NCBI RefSeq assembly: GCF_001550135.1
Contig: NZ_LRUE01000013.1
Span: forward strand, 62,001 to 126,000
DNA from: Pseudoalteromonas shioyasakiensis
GTDB lineage: Bacteria > Pseudomonadota > Gammaproteobacteria > Enterobacterales > Alteromonadaceae
Direction: 5' to 3'
DNA: 64,000 nt
Shown here: one piece after another, positions 45,841 through 55,996 of the stretch
Numbering within the stretch: the first letter of the stretch is position 1
Layout of the letters: every line of letters begins with the position of its first letter
Position numbers and translations under genes: made by a program
Notes under the pieces: generated by a model
Told to the model about the DNA's origin: nothing
Databases searched by the model: none
What the model saw: only the letters and a program-made list of their open reading frames with translations

Positions 45841-45863
45841 TCTGGTTATTAGATATAACCAGA
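45841..45863. promoter_or_regulatory. Inverted repeat TCTGGTTAT-N5-ATAACCAGA upstream of cysE
   Basis: Perfect 9-bp arms at 45841-45849 and 45855-45863, ending 87 bp before the cysE start. The dyad has the shape of a dimeric regulator operator, or a hairpin in the cysE leader; the sequence contains no T run, so it is not a terminator. Confidence 0.45.
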
Positions 45864-45949
45864 ACAAATAAACAACGGGTTAGTACATCTTGCTACAAAT
45901 CCGTTAAACTTAAGGCTTAGCAGTTAGGTACAACCAGAAAGGCAAAATT

Positions 45950-46774
45950 ATGCGTCATGAAATTTGGCAAAAGCTTCGAGATGAAGCAAACGAAGTCGTT
46001 TCCCGTGAACCGCTTTTAGCAAGTCACGTTTATTCGTGTGTGTTAAATCATGAATGCTTAGGTTCGGCGCTGAGCTTTATTGTTGCAAATAAACTTGCAG
46101 ATGCGGTGGTATCAGCATTTACTATCCGTGAATTATTCGACCAAGCCTTTGTTAAATGCGATCTAATGCTGACGCATGTGGCTCATGACATAAAAGCAGT
46201 TAAAGATCGCGACCCTGCGGCCGATAGTTACTTAACTGTTATTTTGAACCTTAAAGGCTTCCATGCAATACAAGCACACCGACTCGCAAATTGTTTATGG
46301 CAACAAAACCGAAAAGAGCTTGCTCGCTTCATTCAAAGCAGAACCTCAGAAGTATTTGGCGTTGACATCCATCCTGCTTGTAAAGTTGGTCATGGTATTA
46401 TGTTTGACCATGCAACTGGGATTGTAATTGGTGAAACAGCGGTTATTGAAGATAACGTATCGATTCTACAATCTGTAACCTTAGGTGGTACAGGTAATGA
46501 GCAAGGTGACCGCCATCCAAAAATTCGCGCCGGTGTATTGATTGGTGCGGGTGCAAAAGTACTAGGTAACATCGAAGTGGGAGAGGGGGCACGTATTGGT
46601 GCAAACTCTGTCGTGTTAAGTGCGGTTCCAGCACACACAACTGTGGTTGGCGTGCCAGCTAAAGTGGTCGGCAAACCGAGCTGTCCCTGTCCAGCAGAGA
46701 GCATGAACCAAAACTTTTTAGATGATGGTACGACTACCGCTAGTAATGCCTCCCACACCAGTGCTATGTTGTAG
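45950..46774 (+). CDS. cysE: Serine O-acetyltransferase
   Basis: 274 residues. Acetylates serine for cysteine synthesis. N-terminal helical domain (about 1-140, including LTVILNLKGFHAIQAHRLAN) and a left-handed beta-helix of hexapeptide repeats (about 150-240: VDIHPACKVGHGIMFDHATGIVIGETAV, GVPAKVVG). The catalytic His is in the GIMFDHATG segment. Ribosome binding site AAAGG seven bases upstream. Length as in E. coli CysE. Confidence 0.95.
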   Translation: MRHEIWQKLRDEANEVVSREPLLASHVYSCVLNHECLGSALSFIVANKLADAVVSAFTIRELFDQAFVKCDLMLTHVAHDIKAVKDRDPAADSYLTVILNLKGFHAIQAHRLANCLWQQNRKELARFIQSRTSEVFGVDIHPACKVGHGIMFDHATGIVIGETAVIEDNVSILQSVTLGGTGNEQGDRHPKIRAGVLIGAGAKVLGNIEVGEGARIGANSVVLSAVPAHTTVVGVPAKVVGKPSCPCPAESMNQNFLDDGTTTASNASHTSAML

Positions 46775-46794
46775 TTTTACACTTTAAAAGAGCA

Positions 46795-47448
46795 ATGGAA
46801 TTGTCTAAGTTATCCTTCGGATTAGCTGTTACAGCGTCATTTATTTGTGGCGCTGTCGCTATGTCACTTTTTCAACCTACTCCACAACAGCCACACACTT
46901 ATCAGCAAGAATTTGTTGAAGAACAAATAGTTCAAGCACCAGAGCAGCAAGTCACTGCCATAGCGCCTGTTATTAATAAACAAGTCGCTGAAGTTAATTC
47001 ATATAGCTCAGCAGCTGTTAGCAAAAGTGAGCTTGAGCAACAAATAGCAGAGTTAAAGTTACAAGTCGAAAATCAACAAGCGGTGATTGCTAGTTACCGT
47101 TCAAGTGCGATACCTCCACAGCAAATCGACTCACACCTGGATGAACTTTATACCTTGTTAGAAGAGCAATCTCGGGATGAGGCTTGGGCCTACCAAGTTG
47201 AAACAGCTATGAGTGATTTTTTAATCATGGCCGATTTACCAGTGCAACCACAGCTTAGTGTCTCAACATGCAAAAGCTCTGTGTGTCAGTTTAAGCTATT
47301 GCAACCAGAGGATGTTGATGATTTGCCAAGCCATTATTGGCGCAACATGACCGATAAAATGATGGAGCAAACCTGGTGGAAGCAATTTAAATTTACCTCC
47401 ACCACCTCAAGTGACGATAGTCTAACAATCATTGCAAGCACGGAGTAA
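46795..47448 (+). CDS. Membrane-anchored coiled-coil protein, unknown
   Basis: 217 residues. N-terminal hydrophobic helix (about 8-27, FGLAVTASFICGAVAMSLF), a Gln-rich linker, a coiled coil about 75-100 (SELEQQIAELKLQVENQQAVI) and a C-terminal globular part with Cys pair (STCKSSVCQF). The periplasmic side is likely for the C-terminal part. It lies 20 bp after cysE but its function need not be related. Its stop is 2 bp from the stop of xseA. Confidence 0.65.
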   Translation: MELSKLSFGLAVTASFICGAVAMSLFQPTPQQPHTYQQEFVEEQIVQAPEQQVTAIAPVINKQVAEVNSYSSAAVSKSELEQQIAELKLQVENQQAVIASYRSSAIPPQQIDSHLDELYTLLEEQSRDEAWAYQVETAMSDFLIMADLPVQPQLSVSTCKSSVCQFKLLQPEDVDDLPSHYWRNMTDKMMEQTWWKQFKFTSTTSSDDSLTIIASTE

Positions 47449-47450
47449 TT

Positions 47451-48785
47451 TTATACAACTTTTGATTGCAGTTGACCATCAGCAAGCTCGGTGGTTATAA
47501 GCTCACCTACGCTTACATCGTTAACCGATTTTACTACGCCACCTTGTTGGTTTTTAGTAATGCTGTAACCACGAGCTAACACACTAAGTGGACTCACAGA
47601 ATCTAAACGACTCGCTTGTAAAGAAAGCTGGTTTCGAGAACTTGAAAGTTGCTGTTGCATCGCTTGTGTAAGACGGGCATGTAATTGCGTGAGCTGATGC
47701 TCGCTTTTCGCTAACTGCTTTTCGGGTGAGCGTTGCATCAAACGTGGTGTTAGGTTAGCAAGTACTCGCTCATATCGCTGGATTTTGCCACTCATTGCGC
47801 TGTGTAAGGCCAAACTAAGTTCATCGAGTTTTTGCGCTTGTTGATTGAGTTGATTACGGGGATGGCATAGCTGCAAGCGATGCTCAAATTGAGTGGCAGT
47901 ACTGCGTTTTACAGCTAAAGAGTGTTTAAAGGCATGATTTAAGTGCCTAACTAACTGCGTAACTTTGTTATGTAGCTCTTCGGTATTTGGACTAACTAGC
48001 TCGGCGGCTGCAGAAGGTGTTGCGGCGCGAATATCGGCAACATAATCACTGATTGTGGTATCGACCTCGTGACCAACGGCGCTAACAATAGGTAAGCGAC
48101 TTTCAAAAATAGCGCGAGCTAGTTGCTCATGGTTAAAACACCACAAATCTTCGAGTGAACCACCACCACGACCTAATATAAGCACATCTACTTCGTTGCG
48201 CTGATTGGCGATGTTTATTTTTTCTATTAATTGGCTGTGGGCATCTGCACCTTGCACCATAGCTGGGTAAATCACGACTTCAAGCTGCGGAGCACGGCGT
48301 TTAAGTACCGTTAGAATATCGCGTATAGCCGCACCTGTGGCTGAGGTGATTACCCCAACACGATTAATATTAGTTGGTAATGGTTTTTTATGGGCTGAGC
48401 TAAATAGACCTTCGGCAGCTAAGCGCATTTTTAGCGCATCAAATTCTTGTTTTAATAAGCCTTCACCTGCAGGGGCCATATGCTCAACAATCAGCTGATA
48501 ATCACCACGAGGTTCATATAAAGATACGCGGGCACGCACAGTTACTTGTGCACCATTGCTCGGGCGAAAAGTTTGGCCGCGATTATTGCCACGCCACATT
48601 GCCGCTTTTACCTGTGCTCGGTCGTCTTTTAAAGTGAAGTACCAGTGTCCAGATGCAGGGGCTATAAAGTTAGAAATTTCACCATTTAAGATAAGCGATG
48701 AAAAGCCTTGTTCTAAAACATGGCGAATTTCCTTATTTAGGCGCGAGACCGTGTAAACAGGCTGTGTTGATTGCGTAAAAGCCAT
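47451..48785 (-). CDS. xseA: Exodeoxyribonuclease VII large subunit
   Basis: 444 residues from ATG at 48785; the frame from 48824 adds 13 residues not seen in the family. OB-fold domain (about 8-110, VYTVSRLNKEIRHVLEQGFSSLILNGEISNF), nuclease domain (about 130-330, RVGVITSATGAAIRDI, DVLILGRGGGSLEDLW, VSAVGHEVDTTISDYVAD) and a coiled-coil plus tail. Together with XseB it degrades single-stranded DNA. Divergent from guaB. Confidence 0.96.
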   Translation of the reverse strand: MAFTQSTQPVYTVSRLNKEIRHVLEQGFSSLILNGEISNFIAPASGHWYFTLKDDRAQVKAAMWRGNNRGQTFRPSNGAQVTVRARVSLYEPRGDYQLIVEHMAPAGEGLLKQEFDALKMRLAAEGLFSSAHKKPLPTNINRVGVITSATGAAIRDILTVLKRRAPQLEVVIYPAMVQGADAHSQLIEKINIANQRNEVDVLILGRGGGSLEDLWCFNHEQLARAIFESRLPIVSAVGHEVDTTISDYVADIRAATPSAAAELVSPNTEELHNKVTQLVRHLNHAFKHSLAVKRSTATQFEHRLQLCHPRNQLNQQAQKLDELSLALHSAMSGKIQRYERVLANLTPRLMQRSPEKQLAKSEHQLTQLHARLTQAMQQQLSSSRNQLSLQASRLDSVSPLSVLARGYSITKNQQGGVVKSVNDVSVGELITTELADGQLQSKVV

Positions 48786-48919
48786 TAAAAACCCCAGTAA
48801 AAAATTCTCTGTGTACTTTAACACAAATAAATGAATAATTTTATTTACTCGTGCTCACAACGCTGATAAAATTTGGCCGCAATTCCTTATACTCAGATCC
48901 ACATGTGAGAAGTTGCACT

Positions 48920-50389
48920 ATGCTAAGAATCGCTAAAGAAGCTCTTACCTTTGACGACGTACTTTTAGTACCAGGTCATTCTACTGTTTTGCCACACACG
49001 GCAAATATTTCAACTCGCTTAACGCGTGGTATCAATCTTAACTTGCCGCTAGTTTCAGCATCTATGGATACTGTAACAGAAGCACGCTTAGCGATTGCTT
49101 TAGCGCAAGAGGGCGGTTTAGGTTTCATCCACAAAAACATGACAATTGAAGAGCAAGCTAAAAACGTTCGTAAAGTTAAAACTTACGAAGCGGGCATTGT
49201 TTCTTTCCCTGTTACTGTGACTGCGGATCTTACAATTGCTGATGCTATCGCGCTTTCAGAAGACAAAGGTTTTTCAGGTTTCCCTGTAACCGACGCTGAC
49301 AATAACCTTGTTGGTATTGTGACAAGCCGTGATATGCGTTTTGAAACGAAACTTGAGCAACCTGTTTCTACAGTAATGACGAAAAAAGAATCGTTAGTGA
49401 CTGTTAAAGAAGGTGCAGACCGTGATGAAATCTTAGGTCTAATGCACGAGCACCGTATCGAAAAAATTCTCGTAGTTGATGATGCATTTAAACTCAAAGG
49501 CATGATCACTGTAAAAGATTATCAAAAAGCACAAGACAAGCCGCATGCATGTAAAGACGAGCAAGGTCGTCTACGTGTAGGTGCAGCTGTTGGTGTTGGC
49601 GCGGGTACTGATGAGCGTATCGCAGCACTTGTTGAAGCAGGTGTTGACGTATTACTTATCGATACATCACATGGCCACTCACAAGGTGTTATCGACCGTG
49701 TTGCACAAACACGTCAAGCATACCCAGATCTACAAATCGTAGCAGGTAACGTTGCAACAGCTGAAGGCGCGATTGCCCTTGCTGATGCAGGTGTTGATGC
49801 TGTTAAAGTTGGTATCGGCCCTGGTTCTATCTGTACTACTCGTATCGTAACAGGTTGTGGTGTTCCACAAATTACTGCTATTTCTGACGCAGTTGAAGGC
49901 TTAAAAGGCCGTGATATTCCTGTTATTGCTGACGGTGGTATCCGTTTCTCTGGTGACATCGTAAAAGCACTTGTTGCTGGTGCATCATGTGTAATGGTGG
50001 GTTCAATGTTAGCCGGTACTGAAGAAGCACCGGGTGAAGTTGAGCTATATCAAGGTCGTTACTACAAATCATACCGTGGTATGGGTAGCCTTGGTGCTAT
50101 GGACCAAAAAGAAGGTTCATCAGACCGTTACTTCCAAAAATCGAACGAAGCAGACAAGCTTGTTCCTGAAGGTATCGAAGGCCGTGTTGCTTATAAAGGT
50201 CCTATCGCGACAATCATTCACCAACAGGTGGGCGGTCTACGCAGTGCAATGGGCTTAACTGGCTGTGCAACAATTGAAGAGTTAAATACTAAACCTCAAT
50301 TTGTTCGCGTAACTTCAGCTGGTATGGGTGAGTCACACGTTCACGACGTGCAAATCACTAAAGAAGCGCCAAACTACCGCTTAGGTTAA
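48920..50389 (+). CDS. guaB: IMP dehydrogenase
   Basis: 489 residues from the ATG at 48920 ([18 protein letters not shown], as in E. coli); the frame extends to 48851, adding 23 unsupported residues. Oxidises IMP to XMP, the committed step of GMP synthesis. TIM-barrel interrupted by two CBS domains (about 90-205). Catalytic Cys305 in GSICTTR, and the mobile flap about 400-430 ([11 protein letters not shown]). Directly followed by guaA. Confidence 0.97.
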   Translation: MLRIAKEALTFDDVLLVPGHSTVLPHTANISTRLTRGINLNLPLVSASMDTVTEARLAIALAQEGGLGFIHKNMTIEEQAKNVRKVKTYEAGIVSFPVTVTADLTIADAIALSEDKGFSGFPVTDADNNLVGIVTSRDMRFETKLEQPVSTVMTKKESLVTVKEGADRDEILGLMHEHRIEKILVVDDAFKLKGMITVKDYQKAQDKPHACKDEQGRLRVGAAVGVGAGTDERIAALVEAGVDVLLIDTSHGHSQGVIDRVAQTRQAYPDLQIVAGNVATAEGAIALADAGVDAVKVGIGPGSICTTRIVTGCGVPQITAISDAVEGLKGRDIPVIADGGIRFSGDIVKALVAGASCVMVGSMLAGTEEAPGEVELYQGRYYKSYRGMGSLGAMDQKEGSSDRYFQKSNEADKLVPEGIEGRVAYKGPIATIIHQQVGGLRSAMGLTGCATIEELNTKPQFVRVTSAGMGESHVHDVQITKEAPNYRLG

Positions 50390-50414
50390 TTACCTTAAGG
50401 TATTGAAATTACAT

Positions 50415-50434
50415 GGGCTAGCATTTGCTAGCCC
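50415..50434. other. Hairpin between guaB and guaA
   Basis: GGGCTAGC (50415-50422) pairs with GCTAGCCC (50427-50434) around ATTT. Only a weak T-rich stretch follows, so it may be an mRNA processing or pause site, or a leaky terminator, that adjusts expression of the downstream gene. Confidence 0.5.
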
Positions 50435-50489
50435 TAATTTATTGATCATCTCCCTTTGGGAGAGCAGTTCCTGACTAACGAGATACTCC

Positions 50490-52067
50490 ATGAGCAAAGA
50501 CATTCACGATTCACGAATTCTCATTTTAGATTTTGGTTCGCAATACACACAGTTAATCGCACGTCGTATACGTGAGATTGGTGTTTACTGTGAGCTATGG
50601 GCATGGGATGTAACTGAAGAGCAAATCCGCGAATTTAATCCACAAGGTATTATTTTGTCGGGTGGCCCTGAGTCTACAACACTTGAAAACAGCCCACGTG
50701 CTCCTGAGTATGTATTTAACGCAGGCGTTCCAGTACTTGGTATCTGTTACGGCATGCAAACAATGGCAACGCAACTAGGTGGTAGCGTACACAGCTCTGA
50801 TAAGAAAGAGTTTGGTTATGCGCAAGTTGAAAAAGTAGGTAACTGTGCGTTATTCGATGCTATCGAAGACCACATTACTGACGGCGGTGCAGGCGTACTA
50901 GACGTTTGGATGAGCCATGGCGATAAAGTGATGGAAGTACCAGAGACTTTCAAAACAACTGCTAAAACTTCAACATGTCCACATGCAGCAATGTCTTGGG
51001 AAGAAAAACGTTTTTACGGCGTACAGTTCCACCCAGAAGTAACTCATACTCACCAAGGTTTACGTTTACTTGAGCGCTTCGCGATTGATATCTGTGGCTG
51101 TGAAAAGCTATGGACACCAGCTAAAATCATCGACGATGCTATTGAGCGTATTAAGGAAACTGTAGGTGATGACGAAGTTATCTTAGGCTTATCTGGTGGT
51201 GTTGATTCATCTGTTGTTGCCATGCTTATTCACCGTGCAATCGGCGACAAACTAACGTGTGTATTCGTTGATAACGGTCTCCTTCGTTTAAACGAAGGTC
51301 AGCAAGTTATGGACATGTTCGGTAACAAGTTTGGCCTAAACATTGTTAAAGTAGATGCTGAAGATCAATTCTTAGCAGACTTAGCAGGTAAGTCAGACCC
51401 AGAAGATAAGCGTAAAGCGATTGGTCATACCTTCATTAAAGTTTTTGATGAGCAAGCTAAAAAGCTGAAAAGCGCTAAATGGTTAGGTCAAGGTACTATC
51501 TACCCAGACGTAATCGAATCTGCTGCATCAGCAACAGGTAAAGCTCACGTAATCAAGTCTCACCACAACGTAGGTGGTTTACCAGACGATATGGAAATGG
51601 GCCTTGTAGAGCCGTTACGTGAGCTATTCAAAGATGAAGTACGTAAAATTGGTCTTGAGCTTGGCCTACCTTACGACATGCTTTACCGTCACCCATTCCC
51701 GGGTCCTGGTTTAGGTGTTCGTGTACTTGGTGAAATCAAGAAAGAGTACTGTGACTTACTACGTCGCGCAGATGCTATCTTCATCGAAGAGCTACACAAA
51801 GCTGAGCTATACCATAAAGTAAGCCAAGCCTTCACTGTATTCTTACCAGTTAAATCGGTAGGTGTAATGGGTGATGCGCGTAAATACGACTGGGTTGTAT
51901 CACTCCGTTGTGTAGAAACAATCGACTTTATGACGGCACGTTGGTCACACTTACCTTATGAGTTCTTAGGTGTGGTTTCTAACCGTATCATCAACGAAAT
52001 CGATGGTATCTCTCGTGTTGTTTACGATATTTCAGGTAAGCCACCGGCAACAATCGAGTGGGAATAA
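50490..52067 (+). CDS. guaA: GMP synthase (glutamine-hydrolysing)
   Basis: 525 residues. Converts XMP to GMP. Class I glutamine amidotransferase domain about 8-200 with nucleophile Cys86 (LGICYGMQ) and the His-x-Glu in [11 protein letters not shown] pyrophosphatase domain from about 205 with the P-loop [13 protein letters not shown]-terminal dimerisation domain. Lies 100 bp after guaB with a hairpin between them, and is followed by a very strong terminator. Confidence 0.97.
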   Translation: MSKDIHDSRILILDFGSQYTQLIARRIREIGVYCELWAWDVTEEQIREFNPQGIILSGGPESTTLENSPRAPEYVFNAGVPVLGICYGMQTMATQLGGSVHSSDKKEFGYAQVEKVGNCALFDAIEDHITDGGAGVLDVWMSHGDKVMEVPETFKTTAKTSTCPHAAMSWEEKRFYGVQFHPEVTHTHQGLRLLERFAIDICGCEKLWTPAKIIDDAIERIKETVGDDEVILGLSGGVDSSVVAMLIHRAIGDKLTCVFVDNGLLRLNEGQQVMDMFGNKFGLNIVKVDAEDQFLADLAGKSDPEDKRKAIGHTFIKVFDEQAKKLKSAKWLGQGTIYPDVIESAASATGKAHVIKSHHNVGGLPDDMEMGLVEPLRELFKDEVRKIGLELGLPYDMLYRHPFPGPGLGVRVLGEIKKEYCDLLRRADAIFIEELHKAELYHKVSQAFTVFLPVKSVGVMGDARKYDWVVSLRCVETIDFMTARWSHLPYEFLGVVSNRIINEIDGISRVVYDISGKPPATIEWE

Positions 52068-52095
52068 TTTTATTATTCTGACCTGAATTGGTACA

Positions 52096-52135
52096 AAAAC
52101 GGCGAATTAGCTTGCTAATTCGCCGTTTTGTTTAT
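52096..52135 (+). terminator. Rho-independent terminator after guaA
   Basis: A perfect 16-bp stem (52096-52111 pairing with 52114-52129) around TT, followed by T-rich sequence. Starts 28 bp after the guaA stop codon. Confidence 0.93.
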
Positions 52136-52172
52136 TTAAGAAGCAGTTAAACTAAAAACTGTGTTTTTTTAC

Positions 52173-52200
52173 TTTACCTTTGAAAAAAGCTCTATATAAT
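52173..52200 (+). promoter_or_regulatory. Promoter of tRNA-Trp
   Basis: A consensus -10 TATAAT at 52195-52200 with TTTACC at 52173-52178 as a -35 candidate (16-bp spacer), 13 bp before the mature tRNA 5' end. Confidence 0.6.
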
Positions 52201-52213
52201 TCGTCGTCATTGC

Positions 52214-52290
52214 AGGGGCGTAGTTCCAATTGGTAGAACAGCGGTCTCCAAAACCGACGGTTGGGAGTTCGAATCTCTCCGCCCCTGCCA
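52214..52290 (+). tRNA. trpT: tRNA-Trp (anticodon CCA)
   Basis: 77 bases with genomically encoded CCA (52288-52290). Acceptor stem AGGGGCG pairs with CGCCCCT, D stem GTTC/GAAC, anticodon loop CTCCAAA, T arm GGGAG-TTCGAAT-CTCTC. The anticodon stem has a terminal G-A opposition, which I recall as normal in related bacteria. A single tRNA gene, located after guaA and before holD-rimI. Confidence 0.97.
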
Positions 52291-52358
52291 TTTCTTCCTT
52301 CTTTACTTTAATCGCAAATCTCCCTATATTACTTGCTCTTAATCATGATTGAGTTGTT

Positions 52359-52661
52359 ATGAATCCAAGTTACGCTGCGATATTCTCTGTACAATCTTTA
52401 GAGTTGAATCAACACTATCGAACTGCGCCTGATACTTCTGGCGAACAGATACCAAACACTCAACAAGAAACACTGACGCTTCCGTTACAGTTTCACCAAG
52501 ACCTCGAAAAAGCATTTGCGCCGTTAGTGATCACTCAAATCGTTAAAACAGCAAGTATTAGCTGGCAAGAGGGCTGCTTAGGCTTACCAAGCGATAAGCT
52601 CAATGGCGAACAGAAAAAACAACTTTGGTCTTTAATCGGTGAACAACTTGATAAGCTTTAA
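52359..52661 (+). CDS. holD: DNA polymerase III psi subunit-like protein
   Basis: 100 residues. Sequence similarity is low, but the C-terminal GEQKKQLWSLIGEQLDKL resembles the HolD end (ALWQQICTYE), and the position directly before rimI is that of E. coli holD. Psi links chi to the clamp loader. It overlaps the rimI start by 23 bases, so the two are translationally coupled. The assignment rests mainly on gene order. Confidence 0.5.
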   Translation: MNPSYAAIFSVQSLELNQHYRTAPDTSGEQIPNTQQETLTLPLQFHQDLEKAFAPLVITQIVKTASISWQEGCLGLPSDKLNGEQKKQLWSLIGEQLDKL

Positions 52662-53094
52662 ACCTGTCGATGCAACCTATATTAGCCAGTTAATGGCTAT
52701 CGAAAACGCCTGCCATAGTCACCCGTGGACAGAGAAAACCATGCTGTCGTGTTTAGCTGGGCGTTATTTTAACCTGGCCGCTTTTCAAGGTGATGAGATG
52801 CTAGGTTTTTATATCGGTGAACAAGCGGGCCCAGATTACACTTTAATGGATATTTGTGTTGCGCCGAAGTATCAAGGGCAGGGCATTGCTAAGCAGTTGT
52901 TAAATGCATTTATTGAGCACGGCGAGCAGCACCAAGCTGAAAACCTATTCTTAGAAGTGCGTGAGTCGAATGCTCCTGCTATTGGCCTGTACGAAAGCGC
53001 TGGGTTTTCACATATGTCGGTACGCAAGAACTACTATCCAACCGCGACAGGCAACGAAGACGCTATTTTAATGGGTATGAGCTTTAGCCTTTAA
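52639..53094 (+). CDS. rimI: Ribosomal protein alanine N-acetyltransferase
   Basis: 151 residues with a GTG start, supported by alignment of the N-terminus with E. coli RimI. GNAT fold with acetyl-CoA motif VAPKYQGQGIAKQLL, and the C-terminal LEVRESNAPAIGLYESAGF and RKNYYPT of RimI. Acetylates the N-terminus of ribosomal protein S18. Follows holD and is convergent with the hybrid kinase gene, ending 4 bp into it. Confidence 0.9.
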   Translation: MNNLISFKPVDATYISQLMAIENACHSHPWTEKTMLSCLAGRYFNLAAFQGDEMLGFYIGEQAGPDYTLMDICVAPKYQGQGIAKQLLNAFIEHGEQHQAENLFLEVRESNAPAIGLYESAGFSHMSVRKNYYPTATGNEDAILMGMSFSL

Positions 53095-55745
53095 GATGCT
53101 TCTTCAAGGGCATTGATAAGCGCATCGTAGCATTGCTCCACCTGCTCAGTTTGATTACTGCGTAGCGCATTTTCAAGCTGACCCGCAGTCTTGTGAATAG
53201 CTTCAAAACTAAAACACCCCGCACTGCCTTTTAAGCTGTGTGCTAATGAACGTAGCGCTTCCCATTCTTTAGCGCGATACAACTGTACAACTTGGCTTAA
53301 ATAATCAGGAAGTTTTGAGCGATAGTTGTCGTTAATTTGTTGGAATTTTTCACTTTTTAGTAAGTTTTCCCACTTGTTTTGACTATCTTTTTCAATGTGT
53401 AAGTAGCTTACAAGCACTTGCTCTAGAGCATCTTTGTCGATTGGTTTGGCGAGTGCTTCATCACAGCCCGCTTCAATATAGGTATCAACATCAGTTTTCA
53501 TTACATTGGCCGTAAGCGCAATGATAGGGCCATCATAGGCTGCGTGACGTAGCATTTGCGTTGCTTCTAAGCCGCCCATGACTGGCATCTGCATATCCAT
53601 GATGATCAGCTGATAATCATTAACTAATGCCATTTCTACTGCTTCAGCACCGTTTTTCGCGATGTCAGGCTCAAGCCCCCAAGTTTGTAACAGCAGTTTG
53701 ATCAGCAACTGGTTATCTGGGTTATCTTCGGCCACTAGTATATTGGCATCAAAACTGTTTGCTGCAAATGAAAGCTGAACGTCTTTACTTGGCGATAGTT
53801 GCTCATAGCTATGAATAAAGGCCTCGTACTTAAGCTGTTCGGCATTTAAGTGAGCAGCAACTTGTACGGTAAAACAACTGCCGTTTCCAGGTTCACTAAT
53901 CAGTTGTACATCACCACCCAATAACTGGGCTAAGTTCTTCGATATACACAAGCCAAGACCCGTACCACCAAAGCGGCGAGTTGTCGTCGCATCGGCTTGT
54001 TCAAACGGTTTAAATACCCGTTCGACTTCGCGCTCAGACATACCGATACCGGTATCTTGAATCGCAAATTGTAAATGCTGTTTTTCGCTGTTGTAGCTAA
54101 TATCAATCGAGATACTGCCTTTCTCAGTGAACTTAACCGCATTGCTGGCAATATTGATCAAGATTTGTTTTAAACGTGTGGTATCGCTATTAATAGTTTT
54201 GGGTATTGGTAGCTTGTAGTTGATATTAAACGCCAGTTGCTTCTCATTAGCTAGTGGGCGAATAATCGAATCAATATCATGAATAAGCTGCACTACATTA
54301 CATGGCCCGCGCTCAACGGCGAGTTTTTCAGCTTCAATTTTTGATAAATCAAGAATGTTATTGATGAGCTCAAGCAAGTGCTTAGAGTTACGTAAAATGG
54401 TGCTTAAATGCTGCTCATCATTCACCGCATCCTTGTTGTGCAGAAGTTGCTCTGTAAAGCCCATAATTGCGGTAAGTGGAGTACGAATTTCATGACTCAT
54501 ATTCGCTAAAAAGCGGCTTTTCAGTTGGTTTGCTTGCTCAGCTTGCGCAATGGCCACTTCTAGCTTGCTATTCATTGCTTCGAGGGCTTTAGTACGGCTC
54601 TCTACTTTTTCTTCTAGGTGATGTTTATATTCTTCAAGCTCGTCTTGGTAATGACGAATTTGGTTCACCATGTGATTAAAGTCATTAAAAAGCACACCAA
54701 CTTCATCGTTTGTATGGGCGGGCAAATAAACAGATAAATCACCATCACCAACCCGGTGACTTGCAGCCCCTAATAATTCGACTGGGGTGAGTAGTAAGTT
54801 GCGCACCACAATGTAGATCAAAATAGGCAGTGAAATCACCGAAATAATAACAATTAATGCAGTAATTAAACTGATGGCTTTACCAGACTGATATAGCAAA
54901 TCTTTGGGAGTGGTAGAGATAAAATAATCACCGTCGGTCATTTGTACCGCGTAGATGATGCGCTCTTCTTTATCGATACTCGACAGCTCAATACTGGCTA
55001 GTTTGCCGTAATCGGCCAAACTCTTAATTTGTTCAAGTTCGTATTCACTTAGGTAACTGCCGCGTAGGTCATAGTCTGAGCTAAATAAAATTTGCCCTTT
55101 AGTGGTCAAAAACAAATTTAGAGTGTTATTAAATGGCGCTTCTAAAATACTGGCATTTAATATCGACGGTTCAACATGAACAACAATAAACCCAAGTTGC
55201 TGCGGCTGTTTTAAGTAGTAATCAATATTATAAATGGGGTGCACAAAGTACAGGCTAGTTGAGCCATCTTCTTTGGAGATCATAAATTGCTGTTGGCGCA
55301 AATTTGATTGCAGTACTTGATCAAAAAATGGGTAACTTTTCGGCGCAGGGGTTAATTGGCTTGAATAAAATGCATCGCTTTTACCATCTGGGGCAACATA
55401 GTTAATACTTACAATGTCAGGGTAAGCTTCTGAATAACTTGCAAATACATTCATTAACTCGCCAAGGCGTTCAATGTATTGATTTTTTGATTCAGGTTCG
55501 CGGGCTAAAAAGTCTGCCAAAACTGGGGAGGTCGAAAGCAACCGGGTAATCGAGTGAAATGAGTCAATGTAATTGAAGATTTTTTGCTGCTGTTGCTCAA
55601 CAAAGCGACTGACAATCAGCTCAGCTTGTTTTTTTGTTGAATTGGTCACATTGGTTAACGTAAAGCCACCTAAAAACAACAAAGGTAAGATCACTAATGG
55701 TGTGATATACCATAATAATCGAATACTGAGCTTACTGGTTTTCAT
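53091..55745 (-). CDS. Hybrid sensor histidine kinase with receiver and HPt domains
   Basis: 884 residues. Membrane helix about 10-30, a double-Cache-like periplasmic sensor (about 40-285), second helix about 288-312, HAMP about 312-365, coiled coil, HisKA with LANMSHEIRTPLTA, HATPase with NAVKFTEKG and GTGLGLCIS, receiver domain about 655-775 with phospho-acceptor in LIIMDMQMPVMGG, and an HPt domain about 790-884 with AHSLKGSAGCF (His near 836). The full phosphorelay points to an unlinked response regulator as output. No cognate regulator in the window. Divergent from prfC. Confidence 0.93.
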   Translation of the reverse strand: MKTSKLSIRLLWYITPLVILPLLFLGGFTLTNVTNSTKKQAELIVSRFVEQQQQKIFNYIDSFHSITRLLSTSPVLADFLAREPESKNQYIERLGELMNVFASYSEAYPDIVSINYVAPDGKSDAFYSSQLTPAPKSYPFFDQVLQSNLRQQQFMISKEDGSTSLYFVHPIYNIDYYLKQPQQLGFIVVHVEPSILNASILEAPFNNTLNLFLTTKGQILFSSDYDLRGSYLSEYELEQIKSLADYGKLASIELSSIDKEERIIYAVQMTDGDYFISTTPKDLLYQSGKAISLITALIVIISVISLPILIYIVVRNLLLTPVELLGAASHRVGDGDLSVYLPAHTNDEVGVLFNDFNHMVNQIRHYQDELEEYKHHLEEKVESRTKALEAMNSKLEVAIAQAEQANQLKSRFLANMSHEIRTPLTAIMGFTEQLLHNKDAVNDEQHLSTILRNSKHLLELINNILDLSKIEAEKLAVERGPCNVVQLIHDIDSIIRPLANEKQLAFNINYKLPIPKTINSDTTRLKQILINIASNAVKFTEKGSISIDISYNSEKQHLQFAIQDTGIGMSEREVERVFKPFEQADATTTRRFGGTGLGLCISKNLAQLLGGDVQLISEPGNGSCFTVQVAAHLNAEQLKYEAFIHSYEQLSPSKDVQLSFAANSFDANILVAEDNPDNQLLIKLLLQTWGLEPDIAKNGAEAVEMALVNDYQLIIMDMQMPVMGGLEATQMLRHAAYDGPIIALTANVMKTDVDTYIEAGCDEALAKPIDKDALEQVLVSYLHIEKDSQNKWENLLKSEKFQQINDNYRSKLPDYLSQVVQLYRAKEWEALRSLAHSLKGSAGCFSFEAIHKTAGQLENALRSNQTEQVEQCYDALINALEEAS

Positions 55746-55996
55746 GACCTAAATTGATATCCCTCCGTGCAATTTATCAATAGTATGCGTTACAACTTGA
55801 TTACACAAGCTTAGCAAAAAAGTGAACAACGAAAATCCTCAACGAAAGGTGAATAATTACTTACAATCGCTGCTTTTTTGGCTAAGACAAACAAGGTATA
55901 ATGCTCGGCAATTCTATTTTATTTTTACAGTGCGCACCGAGCTTTATAATTTATAAGGCAGTTAAGTGCGCTTTGTTATGACTAAAAGCAGCTTAC

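Larger units (their letters stand above)
45612..45949. other. 338-bp divergent intergenic region with repeated motifs
   Basis: Lies between the small membrane cassette and cysE and contains no gene that I can support. It holds three copies of TGTCATAT (one inverted) and a 9-bp inverted repeat, listed separately. Confidence 0.7.

Noticed and set aside
46390..46758. 122-codon minus-strand ORF in cysE
   Set aside because: Antisense shadow of the beta-helix repeats of cysE.
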